Shown here: in pieces, positions 52,230 to 62,290 of the stretch
Numbering within the stretch: the first letter of the stretch is position 1
Layout: the number at the start of each line of letters is the position of its first letter
DNA from: Aequorivita xiaoshiensis
GTDB lineage: Bacteria; Bacteroidota; Bacteroidia; Flavobacteriales; Flavobacteriaceae
DNA: 64,000 bases
Reading direction: 5' to 3'
Assembly (NCBI RefSeq): GCF_022008395.1
Contig: NZ_JAIRBB010000009.1
Coordinates: forward strand, 1-64,000
The notes under the pieces: model-generated
Told to the model about the DNA's origin: nothing
What the model saw: the letters and a program-made list of their open reading frames with translations, nothing else
The model's database searches: none
Position numbers and translations under genes: made by a program

Positions 52230-52754
52230 TTACTGATATTTCTTTGCGTAATTTAATTTACCATTTACTATTCTTGCGGGAGCAGTGTAGGGATGTTCAG
52301 TAGCTTTTTTTTCACTCATTATATGTAGTACTTTCCATTCATCAACTTTTAAGATATCTGAAATTAATGAGCGATGACAGCTCCACCACACAGCTTCGGC
52401 ACACATTATTGCTGTTTGCTGTTCTGTGGCAATTTCTTTTAGAGTGTTAAGAGCTTGTTTAAATGCTTCGGTAGCCATGTAATCTGCATATCCTTTAAAA
52501 GAATCTAATCGCCAAGCGTCGTTTTTGGAATTGGGATTTGGTTTTCTGCGTCCGCCTAAATCTATAAGATGGGTGTATATTATGTTGTTTTCGTGAAGTG
52601 ATTTTTCTAAACTGTCCTTATTAAATTGTGGAAATTTTCGAGAACCAGGATAATGCCGAACATCGACGAGAGATTTTATATTGAAGGCGTGTAACAATTT
52701 TAAAAATTCGTCGAGGGTACGGGTTGAGTGTCCGATGGTCCAAATAGTATTCAT
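52230..52754 (-). CDS. DUF488-family protein
   Basis: A 174-aa cytoplasmic protein with the family opening TIWTIGHSTRTLDEFLKLL and VDVRHYPGSRKFPQF (about 32-46), and a single-cysteine block IMCAEAVWWSCHRSLISD near 130-147. DUF488 proteins are widespread and lack a settled function; the Cys-Ala-Glu and Cys-His-Arg pairs are conserved and may be catalytic. It is convergent with the deacetylase gene, 4 bp apart. No operon partner. Confidence 0.85.
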   Translation of the reverse strand: MNTIWTIGHSTRTLDEFLKLLHAFNIKSLVDVRHYPGSRKFPQFNKDSLEKSLHENNIIYTHLIDLGGRRKPNPNSKNDAWRLDSFKGYADYMATEAFKQALNTLKEIATEQQTAIMCAEAVWWSCHRSLISDILKVDEWKVLHIMSEKKATEHPYTAPARIVNGKLNYAKKYQ

Positions 52755-52998
52755 TCTTATAACAATATATTACTACTAAATGTAAGAAATAGAGAGGGAG
52801 GGAAGAAGGAAAGCAATCGGTTTAACGTAACTTTATTAGGGTAGAGCTAATGGTTTTGTAAGTTGATAAGGAGTAAATATTGCGTGTTTTTTGTGTTTAA
52901 GTGACAATAGACCTACAAGGAAACCTCCGGTGATGTTTTGCATGTCAGGTTTTCGAAGACCTTGGCAAATTGTTGCCATTGTTAATATAGGTGTAAGG

Positions 52999-53325
52999 TT
53001 AATTCGTTACAAACTTTAATCCCACAATAGATAATATTAAGGTAGAAAGGAAGAATACACGCCAGAATGTAGCAGGTTCGTTAAAATAGAAGATGCCGAC
53101 AAGTACAGTTCCTACTGCTCCAATTCCAGTCCAAACGGCATAGGCTGTTCCAATAGGTAAGGTTTTGGTTGCTTGAATAAGTAGAAACATACTTATGGCT
53201 AAGCTAACTAAAAAGCCAAGAAACCAAAGCCTAGATTCTAGGCCTGTAGTTTCATTTACTTTTCCTAAGCAAGCCGCAAAACCGACCTCAAATAGACCAC
53301 CTATGATAAGTAGGATCCAATTCAT
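52999..53325 (-). CDS. Small multidrug resistance-family exporter, SugE/Gdx-like
   Basis: A 108-aa four-helix transporter of the SMR family. The conserved membrane glutamate is E13 in IIGGLFEVGFAACLGK, and LPIGTAYAVWTGIGAVGTVLVGI is nearly identical in pattern to E. coli SugE/Gdx, the guanidinium exporter subgroup. It likely works as a dual-topology dimer exchanging guanidinium for protons, but some relatives export quaternary amines. The frame extends 19 codons upstream with poor features; MNWILLI is the family start. No guanidine riboswitch could be recognised upstream. Confidence 0.85.
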   Translation of the reverse strand: MNWILLIIGGLFEVGFAACLGKVNETTGLESRLWFLGFLVSLAISMFLLIQATKTLPIGTAYAVWTGIGAVGTVLVGIFYFNEPATFWRVFFLSTLILSIVGLKFVTN

Positions 53326-53357
53326 ATTACGATGAGTTAATAATATAAAATGTATTA

Positions 53358-53422
53358 AAAAAAGTCTGACAAAGTTTATCAATCATTACTCTCCCTAATG
53401 AGTTACGATAAACTTTGTCAGA
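53358..53422 (-). terminator. fadD terminator with 16-bp stem
   Basis: TCTGACAAAGTTTATC (53365-53380) and GATAAACTTTGTCAGA (53407-53422) are perfect inverted repeats around a 26-nt loop. On the reverse strand seven U residues follow. The long loop is unusual for a terminator. Confidence 0.75.
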
Positions 53423-53461
53423 TTTAGAGCGTGTTTAAACTCGAATTTTTAGAAAATAAAA

Positions 53462-55243
53462 TTATGAAGTATGCTCATAAATTTTATCATAAAGATCTTT
53501 ATACTGCGCCTTAATAACTTTACGCTTCATCTTCATGGTAGGTGTTAGCTGTCCGTCCTCTATGCTCCATACATCAGGAGTCATTTCAAACCTTTTTACT
53601 CTTTCCCACTTTCCGAAACGCTCATTATAAAGATCTACTTCTTCTTGAATACGAGCAATTACTTCTTTATTCTTCACCAATTCTTTATTATCGGCAGGAA
53701 GGTCGTGGTTTTTCAATTTCCCCCAATCTCGAATAAAATCAAAGTCGGGCTGAATTAAGGCTGCAGGCATTTTTTCACCTTCACCTATTACCATTATTTG
53801 CTCAATGAAACGAGATTGTTTCATTTCGTTTTCAATAATTTGTGGAGCGATATATTTCCCACCACTTGTTTTAAACATTTCCTTTTTACGGTCGGTAATC
53901 TTGAGGAATCCTTCGCTATCAATTTCGCCTATATCCCCTGTATGAAAGTACCCGCCTTCCATTACTTTTTTAGTTTCATCTTCATTTTTAAAATACCCCA
54001 ACATTACTTGAGGACCCTTAACAAGTATTTCACCGTCTTCGGCGATTTTCACTTCGGTTTCTCGTAAAGGTTTTCCAACGGTTCCAATTTTAAACCCCTT
54101 ATTTCGCATATCGTTTACTGCTATTACAGGTGAAGTTTCGGTAAGACCGTAACCCTCCATTACCGGAATTTGAGCAGCGTTAAACACACGGGCAAGTCTT
54201 GGTTGTAATGGAGCACTACCTGAAGCAATAGCTTTGATGTTGCCTCCTAAGGCTTCTCTCCATTTACTAAAGATTAACTTGTTGGCAAGTTTAAGTTGTG
54301 ATTCGTACCACCAGCCATTCTCGCCGTATGGTTCATATTTTAACCCTAGGTCTATAGCCCAGAAGAATAATTTCTTTTTAATTCCCGTTAGTTCAGTTCC
54401 TTTGGTGTAAATTTTATCGTAAACTTTTTCAAGTACACGAGGAACAGCCGTCATTACCTCTGGCTTTACTTCATTTAAATTTTCACTAATCGTATCAAGC
54501 GATTCCGCAAAATACAGTTCTACACCACAATACTGATACATATAGTGTAACATTCTTTCGTACACGTGACATACGGGTAAAAAGCTAAGTCCTTTAGATT
54601 TTCCCATTACAATAGGAAGGCGTTCCGAACTAAATTTAGCGTTACTCGCAATATTTTTGTGAGAAAGCATTACACCTTTAGGTTTTCCTGTAGTTCCAGA
54701 AGTATATATTAAAGTAGCAAGATCATTTTCATCAATTGCTGCTTTTCTTTTATCTAATTCATCTTGATTGCTTTCATCTTTTCCTGCTTCAAGTACTTCC
54801 GACCAATTTTTTGCTCCTTTTATCTCATTAAAAGTATAGACTTCTTTCAGTTTAGGAACATTGTTTTTGATGGCCATCACCTTGTTGTATACCTCTTCAT
54901 CGGAAACAAAACAATAAACAGATTCACTATGATTTAAAACGTATTCATATTCGTCTTCAGAAATAGTTGGGTAAATTGGAACATCTTGCGCTCCAGTTTG
55001 CATAATACCGATGTCGCATATATTCCATTCGGTTCTGTTGGTAGAAGAAATAAGCGCAACCTTGTCATTTGGTTGAACTCCCATTTTTATTAAAGCACGG
55101 CTTATTGCATTTGCTTTATCGATATACTCTTGCGTAGAAGTTGATTTCCATACTCCATTATACTTAGTAACAAGAGCGTTTTCTTGTGGGTATTGTTTAA
55201 GTTGATAATATGGGAAATCAAAAAGTCTTTTTGGATCAGTCAT
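53462..55243 (-). CDS. fadD: Long-chain acyl-CoA synthetase
   Basis: A 593-aa AMP-forming acyl-CoA ligase of the long-chain type. LIYTSGTTGKPKGVMLSH (about 177-194) is the P-loop-like motif, GYGLTETSPV the AMP-binding motif, YFHTGDIGEID the hinge region, and the C-terminal domain lysine occurs in the LTPTMKMKRKVI segment. It activates fatty acids with ATP and CoA, feeding the FadN-FadA-FadE pathway encoded nearby though on a separate transcript. It ends at a long-stem terminator. Confidence 0.92.
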   Translation of the reverse strand: MTDPKRLFDFPYYQLKQYPQENALVTKYNGVWKSTSTQEYIDKANAISRALIKMGVQPNDKVALISSTNRTEWNICDIGIMQTGAQDVPIYPTISEDEYEYVLNHSESVYCFVSDEEVYNKVMAIKNNVPKLKEVYTFNEIKGAKNWSEVLEAGKDESNQDELDKRKAAIDENDLATLIYTSGTTGKPKGVMLSHKNIASNAKFSSERLPIVMGKSKGLSFLPVCHVYERMLHYMYQYCGVELYFAESLDTISENLNEVKPEVMTAVPRVLEKVYDKIYTKGTELTGIKKKLFFWAIDLGLKYEPYGENGWWYESQLKLANKLIFSKWREALGGNIKAIASGSAPLQPRLARVFNAAQIPVMEGYGLTETSPVIAVNDMRNKGFKIGTVGKPLRETEVKIAEDGEILVKGPQVMLGYFKNEDETKKVMEGGYFHTGDIGEIDSEGFLKITDRKKEMFKTSGGKYIAPQIIENEMKQSRFIEQIMVIGEGEKMPAALIQPDFDFIRDWGKLKNHDLPADNKELVKNKEVIARIQEEVDLYNERFGKWERVKRFEMTPDVWSIEDGQLTPTMKMKRKVIKAQYKDLYDKIYEHTS

Positions 55244-55495
55244 AGTGTAGAATTATTGTATGTGCAAAATAGTGAAATTATTCGAAATTCCATATTTACT
55301 ATTTTCAAAGTAAAAATAATTATAAAAAAAATCTATAAATCGAAGCAGAGGGTTTATTACTATCTTAGCAGATTCTTTGTTTGCTAAGTTATTTCAAATT
55401 TTTACAACATAAAAACTGAATCTTTTATAATACTAATAGCCGAGATAATTTAACGAACTACAATTAATATCTCACAAATTCTAATTTACTGAACT

Positions 55496-58324
55496 ATGAA
55501 GCTTTTTAAATATTTAGCTCTTAATTTATTTTGTTTAACTCTTTTAATATCCTGCGATAATTCTCAAGAAAAAGTTTCTGAAGACAAGGAATTTAAAGTC
55601 GATTTCGAAACGTACACGTTGGATAACGGTTTGCAAGTTATCTTTCATGTAGACCGTTCAGACCCTGTGGTTGCAGTAGCCTTAACAAGTCACGTAGGTT
55701 CAGCTAGAGAAAAAGAAGGTAGAACTGGTTTTGCACATTTATTCGAACATTTACTTTTCCTAGAATCAGAAAACCTAGGAAAAGGTGGACTGGATAAGTT
55801 GAGTGCTCGTATTGGAGGTTCTGGTGCAAATGGTTCTACCAGTAGAGATAGAACAAATTATTTCCAAACCGTGCCGAAAGATGCTTTAGAAAAAATGATT
55901 TGGGCAGAAGCTGATAAACTTGGTTACTTTATTAATACCGTTACAGAACAAGTCTTAGCAAAAGAAAAGCAAGTGGTGAAAAATGAAAAACGCCAAAGAG
56001 TAGACAACGCGCCATATGGTCATAATTTTTACGTGATTCATAAAAACCTTTATCCAGAAGGGCATCCTTATAGTTGGGAGGTAATCGGATCTTTAGAAGA
56101 CTTACAAAATGCAACCCTTCAGGATGTAAAAGATTTCTATAACCGCTGGTATGTTCCTAACAACGTAACACTTACCATTGCTGGAGATATTGATGTTGAT
56201 CAAGCAAAAAAATGGGTAGACAAATATTTTGGTGAAATTAAACGTGGCGAGGATATTCCTAAAATGGAAAAGCAAGCTGTTACGCTTTCTAAAACTAAAA
56301 AGTTATATTACGAAGATAACTTTGCCCGTGTACCGCAATTAACGCTTACATGGCCAGGGGTTTACCAATATCATCCAGATTCATATGCCTTAGAGGTTTT
56401 GGCGACGTATTTGGCAAAAGGTAAAAAAGCACCTTTATACCAAACGTTAGTGGAAAATAAGAAGCTAACCGACAAAGTGGAAAGTTACCAATACAACTCT
56501 GAAATTGCGGGTCAGTTTATGATGCAGGTTACAGCGTTTCCAGATACAAACTTGCAAGAGGTTTTAAATGGAATTGAAGAAGGATTTAGAAAGTTTGAAG
56601 CTGAAGGAATTTCTGAAACGGATTTAGATAGAATTAAAGCGGGGCAGGAAACTGCTTTTTATCAAGGACTTTCAAGTGTATTAGGTAAGGGGTTCCAGTT
56701 AGCGCAATATGAGATATTTGCTGGAGACCCTGGATTTGTAAACCAAGATGTAAAAAACATTCTTGCAGTTACGCCTGATGATGTAATGCGCGTTTACAAC
56801 CAATATATTAAAGGTAAGAATTACGTAGCAACGAGCTTTGTTCCTAAAAATCAGAAGGCACTAGCGATTGCTGATTCAAAATTGGCAGAGGTAGTGGAAG
56901 AGCCAATTGTTGAAGGTGCTGAAGAAAGTTTTGATGCAAGCGTGGTTGCGGAATATGAAAAAACACCTTCAAGTTTTGACAGAAGTGTAGAGCCGCCTTA
57001 CGGTGAAAGTCCAGATGTGAAAGTACCAGAAGTATGGAAAGACGAATTGTCTTCAGGTATTAAAATATTTGGAATAGAAAACAATGAAGTGCCTTTGGTG
57101 CAATACAGAATTCAACTCGATGGCGGAATGCTTTTAGAAAATTCAGAAAAAATTGGTGTTTCAAATTTACTAGCAGGTCTAATGACGCAAGGAACTGCTA
57201 CCAAAACTCCCGAAGAACTAGAAAATGCAATTGAAAGTCTCGGGGCAACTATAAATACTGTAGCTACAAAAGAAGCTATTATGATTTATGGAAATACATT
57301 GGCTAAGAACTATGATAAAACGATGAGCCTTATTGAAGAAATTCTACTTCAGCCAAGATGGGATGAAAAGGAATTTGAACTTCAAAAGCAAAGTGTTTTA
57401 AGTCAAATTGAACGTAAGAAGGCCAATCCAAATAGTATTGCAGGTATTGAATTTGACAAGTTGATTTACGGTGAAAACAATATCTTATCGCACGACAATT
57501 TTGGAACTAAGGAGTCTGTAGCGGCTATTACTTTAGATGATTTAAAAACTTATTACAACAACTATTTCTCACCGAGCATTACTAAATTTCACGTAGTGGG
57601 TGCTGTGTCACAAGCTGAGGTTTCACGCTCGTTAACTTCATTAAATAATAAATGGCCGTCAAAAGAAGTATCGTTTCCTGAAATAGCTGAAATTAAATAC
57701 CCAGAAACTTCAAAAATTTACTTTTATGATTTCCCTGGTGCGAAACAATCTATTCTTAAATTTGGTTATCCAGCTATAGCGGCTACACACACCGATTTTT
57801 ATCCAGCTAGTTTAATGAACTACCGATTAGGCGGCGGTGGTTTTGCGTCGCAACTTACTCAAGAATTACGCGAAGGAAAGGGTTACACCTATGGTGTTCG
57901 CTCTGGATTTACGGGTAGCAGTATTGAAGGGACCTTTATGATAAGCAGTGGCGTTCGCTCTAATGTTACCTATGAGTCTACAGCCTTAATAAAAGAGATT
58001 TTAGAAAAATATGGTGAGCGTTTCAATGAAAATGATTTGGAAATTACCAAAGGCTATATGCTAAAAAGTGGGGCAAGAGCTTTTGAAACATTAAATAGCA
58101 AGCTGTCTATGCTTTCAAATATTAGCAATTACAATTACCCAGTTGATTATGCAAAACAACGCGAAGCAACAGTAAAAGCCTTAACCGTAGAAGAAGTTAA
58201 AGCATTAGCACAAAAATATATTCGTCCAGATAAAATGATATATGTGATAGTAGGCGATGCAGCAACTCAATTGGATAAACTAGACCAACTAGGGTTGGGA
58301 AAACCAGTGCTGTTGAATAAGTAA
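55496..58324 (+). CDS. M16-family zinc metallopeptidase lipoprotein
   Basis: A 942-aa lipoprotein (lipobox LISC, C20) made of two M16 halves. The N-terminal half holds the inverted zinc motif HLFEH (about 82-86) with the distal glutamate region in EKQVVKNEKRQRVDN. The C-terminal half lacks an HxxEH and would be the inactive partner that closes the chamber, with RLGGGGFASQLTQELREGKGYTYGVRSG near 778-805 as the conserved R/Y substrate-binding block. It degrades small peptides in the periplasm or at the outer membrane. It is monocistronic, followed by a bidirectional terminator. Confidence 0.9.
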   Translation: MKLFKYLALNLFCLTLLISCDNSQEKVSEDKEFKVDFETYTLDNGLQVIFHVDRSDPVVAVALTSHVGSAREKEGRTGFAHLFEHLLFLESENLGKGGLDKLSARIGGSGANGSTSRDRTNYFQTVPKDALEKMIWAEADKLGYFINTVTEQVLAKEKQVVKNEKRQRVDNAPYGHNFYVIHKNLYPEGHPYSWEVIGSLEDLQNATLQDVKDFYNRWYVPNNVTLTIAGDIDVDQAKKWVDKYFGEIKRGEDIPKMEKQAVTLSKTKKLYYEDNFARVPQLTLTWPGVYQYHPDSYALEVLATYLAKGKKAPLYQTLVENKKLTDKVESYQYNSEIAGQFMMQVTAFPDTNLQEVLNGIEEGFRKFEAEGISETDLDRIKAGQETAFYQGLSSVLGKGFQLAQYEIFAGDPGFVNQDVKNILAVTPDDVMRVYNQYIKGKNYVATSFVPKNQKALAIADSKLAEVVEEPIVEGAEESFDASVVAEYEKTPSSFDRSVEPPYGESPDVKVPEVWKDELSSGIKIFGIENNEVPLVQYRIQLDGGMLLENSEKIGVSNLLAGLMTQGTATKTPEELENAIESLGATINTVATKEAIMIYGNTLAKNYDKTMSLIEEILLQPRWDEKEFELQKQSVLSQIERKKANPNSIAGIEFDKLIYGENNILSHDNFGTKESVAAITLDDLKTYYNNYFSPSITKFHVVGAVSQAEVSRSLTSLNNKWPSKEVSFPEIAEIKYPETSKIYFYDFPGAKQSILKFGYPAIAATHTDFYPASLMNYRLGGGGFASQLTQELREGKGYTYGVRSGFTGSSIEGTFMISSGVRSNVTYESTALIKEILEKYGERFNENDLEITKGYMLKSGARAFETLNSKLSMLSNISNYNYPVDYAKQREATVKALTVEEVKALAQKYIRPDKMIYVIVGDAATQLDKLDQLGLGKPVLLNK

Positions 58325-58376
58325 TTAGAAACTCTTAACCATGATAAAAAAACTCGTACTTACTTGTGTCAATAAA

Positions 58377-58410
58377 AAAACCGTTTACAAATTTTATGTA
58401 AACGGTTTTC
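58377..58410. terminator. Bidirectional terminator between M16 gene and purL
   Basis: AAAACCGTTTAC (58377-58388) and GTAAACGGTTTT (58398-58409), perfect 12-bp arms with a 9-nt loop and T-runs on both strands. Confidence 0.9.
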
Positions 58411-58429
58411 TATTATTTATAGAATAGAT

Positions 58430-61400
58430 CTACTTCTTTTCAATCCATTTTCTTGCATTAACTAAGGCTTCAACCCAAGGAGAAACTTTGTCATCCTTTC
58501 TATCTTGTGGGTAGTATGCCCAGTTCCAAGGGAACGTAGAACGCTCTAAGTGAGGCATCATTACTAAATGGCGACCTGTTTTATCAGTCATCATTGCAGT
58601 GTTGAAATCACTTCCGTTTGGGTTTGATGGCAATTTATCATAACCGTATTTTGCAACAATATTGTAGTGGCTTTCCGCTTTTGGGAAACTGAATTTTCCT
58701 TCTCCGTGAGCCGACCAAATTCCTAATGTACTTCCTGCCATTGAAGATAGCATCACAGAATTATTCTCCTGAATTTTTACCGAAGTAAACACACATTCAA
58801 ATTTATTGGTATCGTTATGAAGCATTTTTGGTTTTTCTTCATCTTCAGGATTAAGTAATCCTAACTCCACAAATAACTGGCATCCGTTACAAACACCTAA
58901 GGATAATGTATCGTCTTTAGCAAAGAAATTCTTTAATGCTTTATTCGCTTTTTCGTTGTAAAGAAAAGCTCCAGCCCAACCTTTAGCACTTCCTAAAACA
59001 TCACTGTTACTAAATCCACCAACAGCAACTAAGAATTTTATATCCTCAAGATCTTCACGACCTTCAATAAGGTCGGTCATATGCACATCTTTTACATCAA
59101 ATCCTGCCAGGTGCATCATATAAGCCATTTCGCGCTCACTGTTACTTCCCTTTTCACGGATAACAGCTGCCTTAGGGCGTTGGCCACCGAGCGGAGCCGA
59201 TGGTTGGTCACCGAGCGGAGCCGAGGTGGAGAGGTTGCCTGTGAAATTCTTGGGAAACACAAATTTTAATGGCTGGTTTTTATAATTGTCAAAACGTTCT
59301 TTAGCTAGTTTTGAACCGCTTTGATTTCTGTCTAATAAATATGAAGTTTCATACCAAGCATCACGCATTTCAGGAATGCTGAATGAAAGTTCTTCACCGT
59401 TATTTTTAATGGCTAGTGTTTCATTAGAAGTAACCGTTCCAATCTTTTTGAAATCGATATTGTTTTCAGATAGAAGTTTTTCAACGGAAGTATCTTCAGA
59501 AGCTTGAATTACTATTCCTGAGTTTTCAGCAAAAAGAACTTTTACCATATCACTTTCACCTAAGTTTGAAAGATCTAAATCTGCGCCAAGATTAACGTTG
59601 GCAAAGCACATTTCTAATAAAGTAGTAATCAATCCACCTGATGCAACATCGTGCCCAGCAAGAATTTTACCGTCTTTAATGAGTTCTTGTAATGTATTGA
59701 AAACTATTTTTACGTATTCCGCACTTTTAACATTTGGCGCTTCGTTTCCGATAGCATTTAAAATTTGTCCAAAAGAAGATCCGCCTAGTTTAAAGTTGTC
59801 TTGAGAAACATTGATGTAGTAAATACTACCACCACCGGTCTGAAGAACAGGCTCAACTACTTTTTGAATGTCGTTACAGTTTCCTGCAGCCGAAATAATT
59901 ACTGTTCCTGGAGAAATAACTTCTTCATTTTTGTATTTCTGTTTCATTGAAAGGGAATCTTTTCCGGTTGGAACGTTGATTCCTAAATCAATTGAAAAAT
60001 CTGAAACAGCTTTAACAGCTTCGTATAGTCTTGCGTCTTCACCTTCGTTATTACAAGGCCACATCCAGTTGGCTGAAAGAGAAACACTTTTTAAACCATC
60101 TTTTAATGGAGCCCAAACAATATTGGTTAGAGACTCGGTAATAGCATTGCGCGATCCTGCCGCTGGGTTTATTAAGGCTGTTAATGGTGAATGCCCAATA
60201 GAAGTGGCTACACCCTCTTTTCCTTGATAATCCAAAGCCATTACACCGCAGTTATTTAATGGTAATTGTAATTGCCCTACAGTTTGTTGTATTGCAACAC
60301 GACCTGTTACACAACGGTCAACTTTATTGGTAAGCCAATCTTTACAAGCTACAGCTTCTAATTGTAACACCTGTGTTACGTATTCCTTAATTTTTAAAGT
60401 ATCGTAAACAGCGTTATTATAGTTTCTATTTACGGTTTTGTCTTTCATTATTGTTTTTGGTGAACTACCAAACATATCTTCAAGCGCAAAATCCATAGGT
60501 TTTTTGCCGTCTTTGTTTTCAAAACAGAAGCGTTGGTCGCCTGTAACTTTCCCTACTTCGTACATAGGAGAGCGTTCGCGGTCTGCAACTCTTTTAAGGT
60601 TTTGGATGTCTTTATCCCCAATAACCAAGCCCATTCGCTCCTGGCTTTCATTCCCCATTATTTCTTTGTCGGATAGGGTAGGGTCGCCAATAGGAAGTTT
60701 GTTTATTTCTATATGTCCTCCAGTTTCTTCAACTAATTCACTTAAACAGTTTAAGTGTCCACCTGCACCGTGATCGTGAATAGAAACAATTGGGTTGTGG
60801 TCGCTTTCTACCATTGCTCGAATGGCATTGGCAGCGCGTTTTTGCATTTCTGGGTTACTACGTTGAATTGCGTTAAGTTCAATTCCGCTGCTAAATTCAC
60901 CTGTATCTGCCGATGAAACTGCAGCACCACCCATTCCAATTCGGTAGTTATCACCACCTAAAATTACAATATTATCACCTTCTTGAGGTTTGTCTTTGAT
61001 GGCCTGACTTGCTTTTCCGTAACCGATACCACCAGCAAGCATAATCACTTTATCGAAACCTAATTTACGAGCCTCTTCTTCGTGTTCGAATGTAAGAACA
61101 GATCCAGCGATTAATGGTTGTCCGAATTTGTTTCCAAAATCGGAAGCTCCATTACTAGCTTTAATTAAAATATCTAAAGGCGTTTGGTAAAGCCAATCGC
61201 GTTCTTTCATTCCTTTTTCCCAAGGCCTGTCCTGAGCAGAGTCGAAGGACCCTTCGTTTAAACGTGAATAAGAAGTCATATAAACCGCTGTTCCAGCAAG
61301 CGGTAATGAACCTTTTCCTCCTGCCAAGCGATCGCGGATTTCACCACCACTACCAGTTGCAGCACCGTTAAAAGGCTCTACTGTAGTTGGGAAGTTGTGC

Positions 61401-62155
61401 GTTTCAGCTTTTAATGAAATAACACTGTCGAAATCTTTTTCTTCGTACCAATCTGGTTTATCGGCACTTTTTGGAGCCCACTGTTTTACTTTAGGTCCTT
61501 TTACAAAGGCTACGTTATCCTTGTATGCCGAAACAATATCGTTCGGATTTTCTGATGATGTCTTTTTAATAAGTTTGAATAGGGAAGAAGGCATTTCTTT
61601 TCCGTCTATTTCAAATACACCGTTAAAAATTTTATGACGGCAATGTTCACTGTTTACCTGACTAAAGCCAAAAACTTCACTATCGGTAAGCTTTCTCCCT
61701 ATCTTTTTTGATAAGTTTTCAAGGTATTCAACTTCTTCAGCATTTAGCGCTAAACCTTCTTTTTCATTATATTCAGAAATGTTTTCGATTTCTAAAATTG
61801 GTTCAGGTTGTACATCAATATCAAATATGTCTTGATTTAATTCCTGAAATTTCTGAGAAATCATAGGGTCGAAAGCCTCTTTTACAACTGAGCTGTTGTG
61901 AAACTCCTCGATACGAATTACGCCTTCAATCCCCATGTTTTGAGTGATTTCAACGGCATTAGTACTCCAAGGAGTAATCATAGCTGCGCGAGGACCAATA
62001 AAAAAATCCGACGTGTTTGTGGACAGGACGGATTCCTCTAACTTAACCTGATTGCCAAAAAGCCATTCCAGTTTTTTCGTGTTTTCTTCTGAAATTATTC
62101 CGTGGGTTTGAACTGCAAAAACAGTGTTTTCTACGTTACCAAAAAAGTGAATCAT
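58430..62155 (-). CDS. purL: Phosphoribosylformylglycinamidine synthase, large fused type
   Basis: A 1241-aa single-chain FGAM synthase for the fourth step of purine synthesis. The order is an N-terminal PurS-like domain, a linker, two synthetase halves (SEHCRHKIFNG, VGSGGEIRD-type GAATGSGGEIRDRL, GMGGAAVSS), and a C-terminal glutamine amidotransferase with the nucleophile in SLGVCNGCQLFVELGLL and the HGEGKF histidine. Two in-frame insertions resemble interspersed repeats: FDSAQDRPW near residue 305, and the doubled SAPLGDQP/SAPLGGQR near residues 978-993. The frame stays open throughout, so the enzyme is presumably functional. Confidence 0.95.
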   Translation of the reverse strand: MIHFFGNVENTVFAVQTHGIISEENTKKLEWLFGNQVKLEESVLSTNTSDFFIGPRAAMITPWSTNAVEITQNMGIEGVIRIEEFHNSSVVKEAFDPMISQKFQELNQDIFDIDVQPEPILEIENISEYNEKEGLALNAEEVEYLENLSKKIGRKLTDSEVFGFSQVNSEHCRHKIFNGVFEIDGKEMPSSLFKLIKKTSSENPNDIVSAYKDNVAFVKGPKVKQWAPKSADKPDWYEEKDFDSVISLKAETHNFPTTVEPFNGAATGSGGEIRDRLAGGKGSLPLAGTAVYMTSYSRLNEGSFDSAQDRPWEKGMKERDWLYQTPLDILIKASNGASDFGNKFGQPLIAGSVLTFEHEEEARKLGFDKVIMLAGGIGYGKASQAIKDKPQEGDNIVILGGDNYRIGMGGAAVSSADTGEFSSGIELNAIQRSNPEMQKRAANAIRAMVESDHNPIVSIHDHGAGGHLNCLSELVEETGGHIEINKLPIGDPTLSDKEIMGNESQERMGLVIGDKDIQNLKRVADRERSPMYEVGKVTGDQRFCFENKDGKKPMDFALEDMFGSSPKTIMKDKTVNRNYNNAVYDTLKIKEYVTQVLQLEAVACKDWLTNKVDRCVTGRVAIQQTVGQLQLPLNNCGVMALDYQGKEGVATSIGHSPLTALINPAAGSRNAITESLTNIVWAPLKDGLKSVSLSANWMWPCNNEGEDARLYEAVKAVSDFSIDLGINVPTGKDSLSMKQKYKNEEVISPGTVIISAAGNCNDIQKVVEPVLQTGGGSIYYINVSQDNFKLGGSSFGQILNAIGNEAPNVKSAEYVKIVFNTLQELIKDGKILAGHDVASGGLITTLLEMCFANVNLGADLDLSNLGESDMVKVLFAENSGIVIQASEDTSVEKLLSENNIDFKKIGTVTSNETLAIKNNGEELSFSIPEMRDAWYETSYLLDRNQSGSKLAKERFDNYKNQPLKFVFPKNFTGNLSTSAPLGDQPSAPLGGQRPKAAVIREKGSNSEREMAYMMHLAGFDVKDVHMTDLIEGREDLEDIKFLVAVGGFSNSDVLGSAKGWAGAFLYNEKANKALKNFFAKDDTLSLGVCNGCQLFVELGLLNPEDEEKPKMLHNDTNKFECVFTSVKIQENNSVMLSSMAGSTLGIWSAHGEGKFSFPKAESHYNIVAKYGYDKLPSNPNGSDFNTAMMTDKTGRHLVMMPHLERSTFPWNWAYYPQDRKDDKVSPWVEALVNARKWIEKK
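59182..59227. repeat. Tandem 24-bp repeat inside purL
   Basis: Two copies of GGYCACCGAGCGGAGCCGA (59182-59200 and 59206-59224), period 24 bp, so exactly eight codons. They encode the doubled SAPLG segment just before the amidotransferase domain. The GC-rich unit contrasts with the surrounding AT-rich gene. Confidence 0.75.
61224..61252. repeat. Interspersed palindromic repeat inside purL
   Basis: The segment GTCCTGAGCAGAGTCGAAGG (61229-61248) and its flanks match the style of a repeat common between genes in Bacteroidota. Here it is in frame and encodes FDSAQDRPW, near residue 305 of PurL. Confidence 0.7.
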
Positions 62156-62175
62156 CTAATTTTATTTTGAAGCTG

Positions 62176-62183
62176 CAAAGTTA
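62176..62183 (-). promoter_or_regulatory. purL -7 promoter element
   Basis: Reverse-strand TAACTTTG, perfect TAnnTTTG, 21 bp before the ATG. Confidence 0.6.
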
Positions 62184-62290
62184 ACTATTTTAAAGGATAA
62201 TCTATTTATCTAAAAAGCTTCAAAATGCTCTAATTATCATTTTTAATTAACAACAATTCGATTTTTTGAAGTTCTAGAGGTGTAAAACAG

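Noticed and set aside
52999-53460. Guanidine riboswitch before the Gdx-like exporter
   Set aside because: Only one long hairpin with a U-run is seen; the paired ACGR-loop hairpins or other conserved guanidine-class features are not recognisable.
58430-62155. Several long forward frames opposite purL
   Set aside because: They are antisense to a clearly recognised enzyme and have no domain, start context or promoter.
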